This document shows positions 4,726 through 6,518 of a stretch of DNA of 6,518 bases, piece after piece. The notes beneath the pieces were generated by a model that made no database searches, was not told where the DNA came from, and worked only from the letters and a program-made list of their open reading frames with translations. A program made the translations under genes and the position numbers. The DNA is from Prevotella sp. (GTDB taxonomy: Bacteria; Bacteroidota; Bacteroidia; Bacteroidales; Bacteroidaceae). The stretch spans positions 1-6,518 of the forward strand of contig JAJQAR010000236.1 of assembly GCA_021203705.1 (NCBI GenBank), given 5' to 3'. The first letter of the stretch is position 1. Every line of letters begins with the position of its first letter.

Positions 4726-6498
4726 TTATTTTACATTTATTACGAATGGCAGTCGTGCTTGGGCTACATTCTGCATGTTGAGGGTACGCAACAGCTTGAA
4801 CGGTGCGTAAAATTCACCGAATGTCTCTTGCATTTTCTTATCGGCATAACTGTCGTCGGAGAATTGATCGAGCAGTTGATTAAACCAATCTGCCTTTTCA
4901 GGGTAAGAGGTGGTGTGATATTCTTTTACTTTGGCAAGACTTGCCGCTTTCTTCACGGCGACATCCAAACCGCCAAGCTCATCTACAAGTTTTTTATTTA
5001 CGGCATCCTGACCAAGCCATACCCTGCCTTGTGCCACCTTGTCTACATCTGACGTACTCATTTTCCTGCCTTCTGCCACTCGTGACAGGAAAAGGTTGTA
5101 ACCTCTCTCGATATATTTGTTGAGATATGCGAGTTCTTCATCGTTGAAAGGGCGTGACAATGTTCCAAAACTACTGTTCTTGTTGGTGTTCACCTCATCG
5201 AACTTGACACCCAATTTCTGTGTGAGCAGTTCGCTTACGTCTGGAAACATTCCGAATATTCCGATACTGCCTGTCAATGTTGTCGGTTCAGCTACAATCC
5301 AATTGGCACCACTACTGATGTAGTATCCACCAGATGCCGCCATGCCGCCCATGGAAACAACCACAGGTTTCTTCTCTTTTAACAACTGAATGTAGTGCCA
5401 TATCTGTTCGGATGCGTATGCACTGCCACCACCCGAGTTTACACGGATTACCACCGCCTTCACATCGTCGTCTTCCATTAATTCCTTGAGATCTTTGCAT
5501 ACTGGCTTCGTAACAATGTTGTTACCTTTTGAGAACAGCCCTGCTTCCTCACTGTCAACAATCTCTCCGTAAGCATAATAGACTGCAATCTCTTCACCTT
5601 TCTTCTTCGCTCCCTTGACCGATTGCATATCGCTGACGCTCAAAGTACTTATGTCTTTGTCTTCTTTTACTTTTAAAAGTTTGTTTATTTCCGCTTTTAT
5701 CTCGTTGGTATAAATCAACTTGTCTGCCAATTTATATTTCACATAGTCTTTTGGGTCGTTGAAAGTAATCAGACTGTCGGCGTAGGTGTTTAGGGTAGTT
5801 ACACTGATTTTTCTGCTATTCGACACTGCCTCACAGATGTTCTCCCATATACCTTTGACATAAACAGTAACTTGCTCTCGGTTAGCATCGCTCATCTTTT
5901 CGGCTGTGTACATTTCGGGCATGCTCTTGTATGTACCTACCTTTGCCAATTGCATCTTGACACCAAATTTAGCCAAAAGGTCTTTCAGAAAGTATGGCTG
6001 GGCAGAAAGGCCATGCCAGTCAATCTGTCCACTTGGATTAAGGAAAATCTTGTCGGCTACAGAACAGACGTAATATGTGCCTTGTGTATATATGTCTCCG
6101 TAAGATATAATCCACTTCCCGTTCTCCTTGAAATCGACAAGTTGGTCGCGGATTGCCTGTAAGGATGCGTAAGAGTCAGAACTTAGCATACCTGCTTTTA
6201 TGTATATTCCTTTTATGTTGTCGTTATCTTTGGCTTTTTTTATGGCTGCCAGGATGTCATCAAGACCTGTTGTACTTACCTTGTTGCCTCCAAACTGGTC
6301 GACAAAATTGTCATCCGAGCGTTCTTCCAATGCTCCTGAAAGATTGAGAACCATTACTGAATTGTCTTTAACATCCTTGGCTGAACTGTCTGCTGCAACC
6401 AAACCAATGAGACAAATTGTTCCGATTATGCCGGTAATGATAAAAAAAAGCACCATGCCGACAATAGTGGCAAAAGTGTACTTGAGAAATTGTTTCAT
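4726..6498 (-). CDS. sppA: Signal peptide peptidase SppA, 67K long form (S49 serine protease)
   Basis: SppA is an inner-membrane protease that degrades leftover signal peptides and some membrane proteins with a Ser-Lys dyad. The 590-residue product is the long, two-domain form. A hydrophobic N-terminal anchor (about 8-36, no convincing cleavage site) precedes an S49 N-domain, which holds the GTYKSMPEMYT motif with the general base Lys191 (E. coli Lys209). The C-domain has RVNSGGGSAYASEQIW (352-367) and GGMAASGGYYISSGA (384-398) with the nucleophile Ser389 (E. coli Ser409), then TGSIGIFG (409-416) and GRVWLGQDA (491-499). Both dyad residues are present and length is typical. The ATG at 6498 is followed by KQFLKY and the anchor, a standard start. 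It is the first complete gene of the minus-strand run, and its promoter is outside the window or in the 20 bases at the edge. It ends 77 bases before lpxK. Confidence 0.97.
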   Translation of the reverse strand: MKQFLKYTFATIVGMVLFFIITGIIGTICLIGLVAADSSAKDVKDNSVMVLNLSGALEERSDDNFVDQFGGNKVSTTGLDDILAAIKKAKDNDNIKGIYIKAGMLSSDSYASLQAIRDQLVDFKENGKWIISYGDIYTQGTYYVCSVADKIFLNPSGQIDWHGLSAQPYFLKDLLAKFGVKMQLAKVGTYKSMPEMYTAEKMSDANREQVTVYVKGIWENICEAVSNSRKISVTTLNTYADSLITFNDPKDYVKYKLADKLIYTNEIKAEINKLLKVKEDKDISTLSVSDMQSVKGAKKKGEEIAVYYAYGEIVDSEEAGLFSKGNNIVTKPVCKDLKELMEDDDVKAVVIRVNSGGGSAYASEQIWHYIQLLKEKKPVVVSMGGMAASGGYYISSGANWIVAEPTTLTGSIGIFGMFPDVSELLTQKLGVKFDEVNTNKNSSFGTLSRPFNDEELAYLNKYIERGYNLFLSRVAEGRKMSTSDVDKVAQGRVWLGQDAVNKKLVDELGGLDVAVKKAASLAKVKEYHTTSYPEKADWFNQLLDQFSDDSYADKKMQETFGEFYAPFKLLRTLNMQNVAQARLPFVINVK

Positions 6499-6518
6499 AA
6501 TGTTTCTCTGTTTATAGG

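Noticed and set aside
4759..5052. 97-codon plus-strand open frame, and other plus-strand frames opposite sppA, lpxK, PNP, thiL and the glycosyltransferase
   Set aside because: All lie opposite genes with clear family motifs. Their translations have no recognisable domain and look like reverse-strand reading of real codons.
1..6518. Mobile elements, CRISPR arrays, tRNA or rRNA genes, or a defence system
   Set aside because: No repeated spacer pattern, transposase or integrase motif, terminal inverted repeats of an insertion sequence, or cloverleaf was seen. All long coding regions are assigned to other families.

Overview
The window looks like a chromosomal segment of a Bacteroidales bacterium, most likely Prevotella or a close relative. 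Three things point there: the gene order sppA - lpxK - purine nucleoside phosphorylase - thiL, which I associate with Bacteroidetes; a Bacteroidetes-type -7 element (TAnnTTTG) ahead of the only plus-strand gene; and general protein character. The genus is a guess. No RNA gene, insertion sequence, CRISPR array, phage gene or resistance gene is visible.

Layout from left to right. A short AT-rich leader (1-121) carries a candidate promoter. It is followed by a maltose/sugar O-acetyltransferase (maa-like, 122-694, plus strand). This gene converges, with an 18-base gap, on a minus-strand run of five genes that fills the rest of the window. In transcription order the run is: sppA (membrane signal peptide peptidase, 6498-4726), lpxK (lipid A 4'-kinase, 4648-3479), a trimeric-type purine nucleoside phosphorylase (3591-2782), thiL (thiamine-monophosphate kinase, 2774-1704) and a family GT90 glycosyltransferase (1663-713). 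Spacing is 77, -113 (overlap), 7 and 40 bases, so this is probably one operon whose promoter lies beyond the right edge. lpxK and the GT90 enzyme concern lipid A/LPS or surface glycan, sppA concerns membrane proteolysis, and PNP and thiL concern purine salvage and thiamine diphosphate synthesis. The operon therefore mixes envelope and cofactor/nucleotide functions.

Two places deserve attention. First, the 77-base sppA-lpxK gap is not empty. It holds a possible 17-codon, very basic small ORF (4705-4652) with a strong, well-spaced AAGGAG ribosome binding site and a stop codon three bases before the lpxK ATG. A perfect 12-base inverted repeat pairs that binding site with the 3' end of the same small ORF, which is the arrangement expected of a translated leader controlling lpxK. 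Second, the last 37 codons of lpxK are read from the same DNA as the start of the PNP gene in another frame (113 bases). The PNP also carries Asp where human PNP has Asn243, a position known to set purine specificity.
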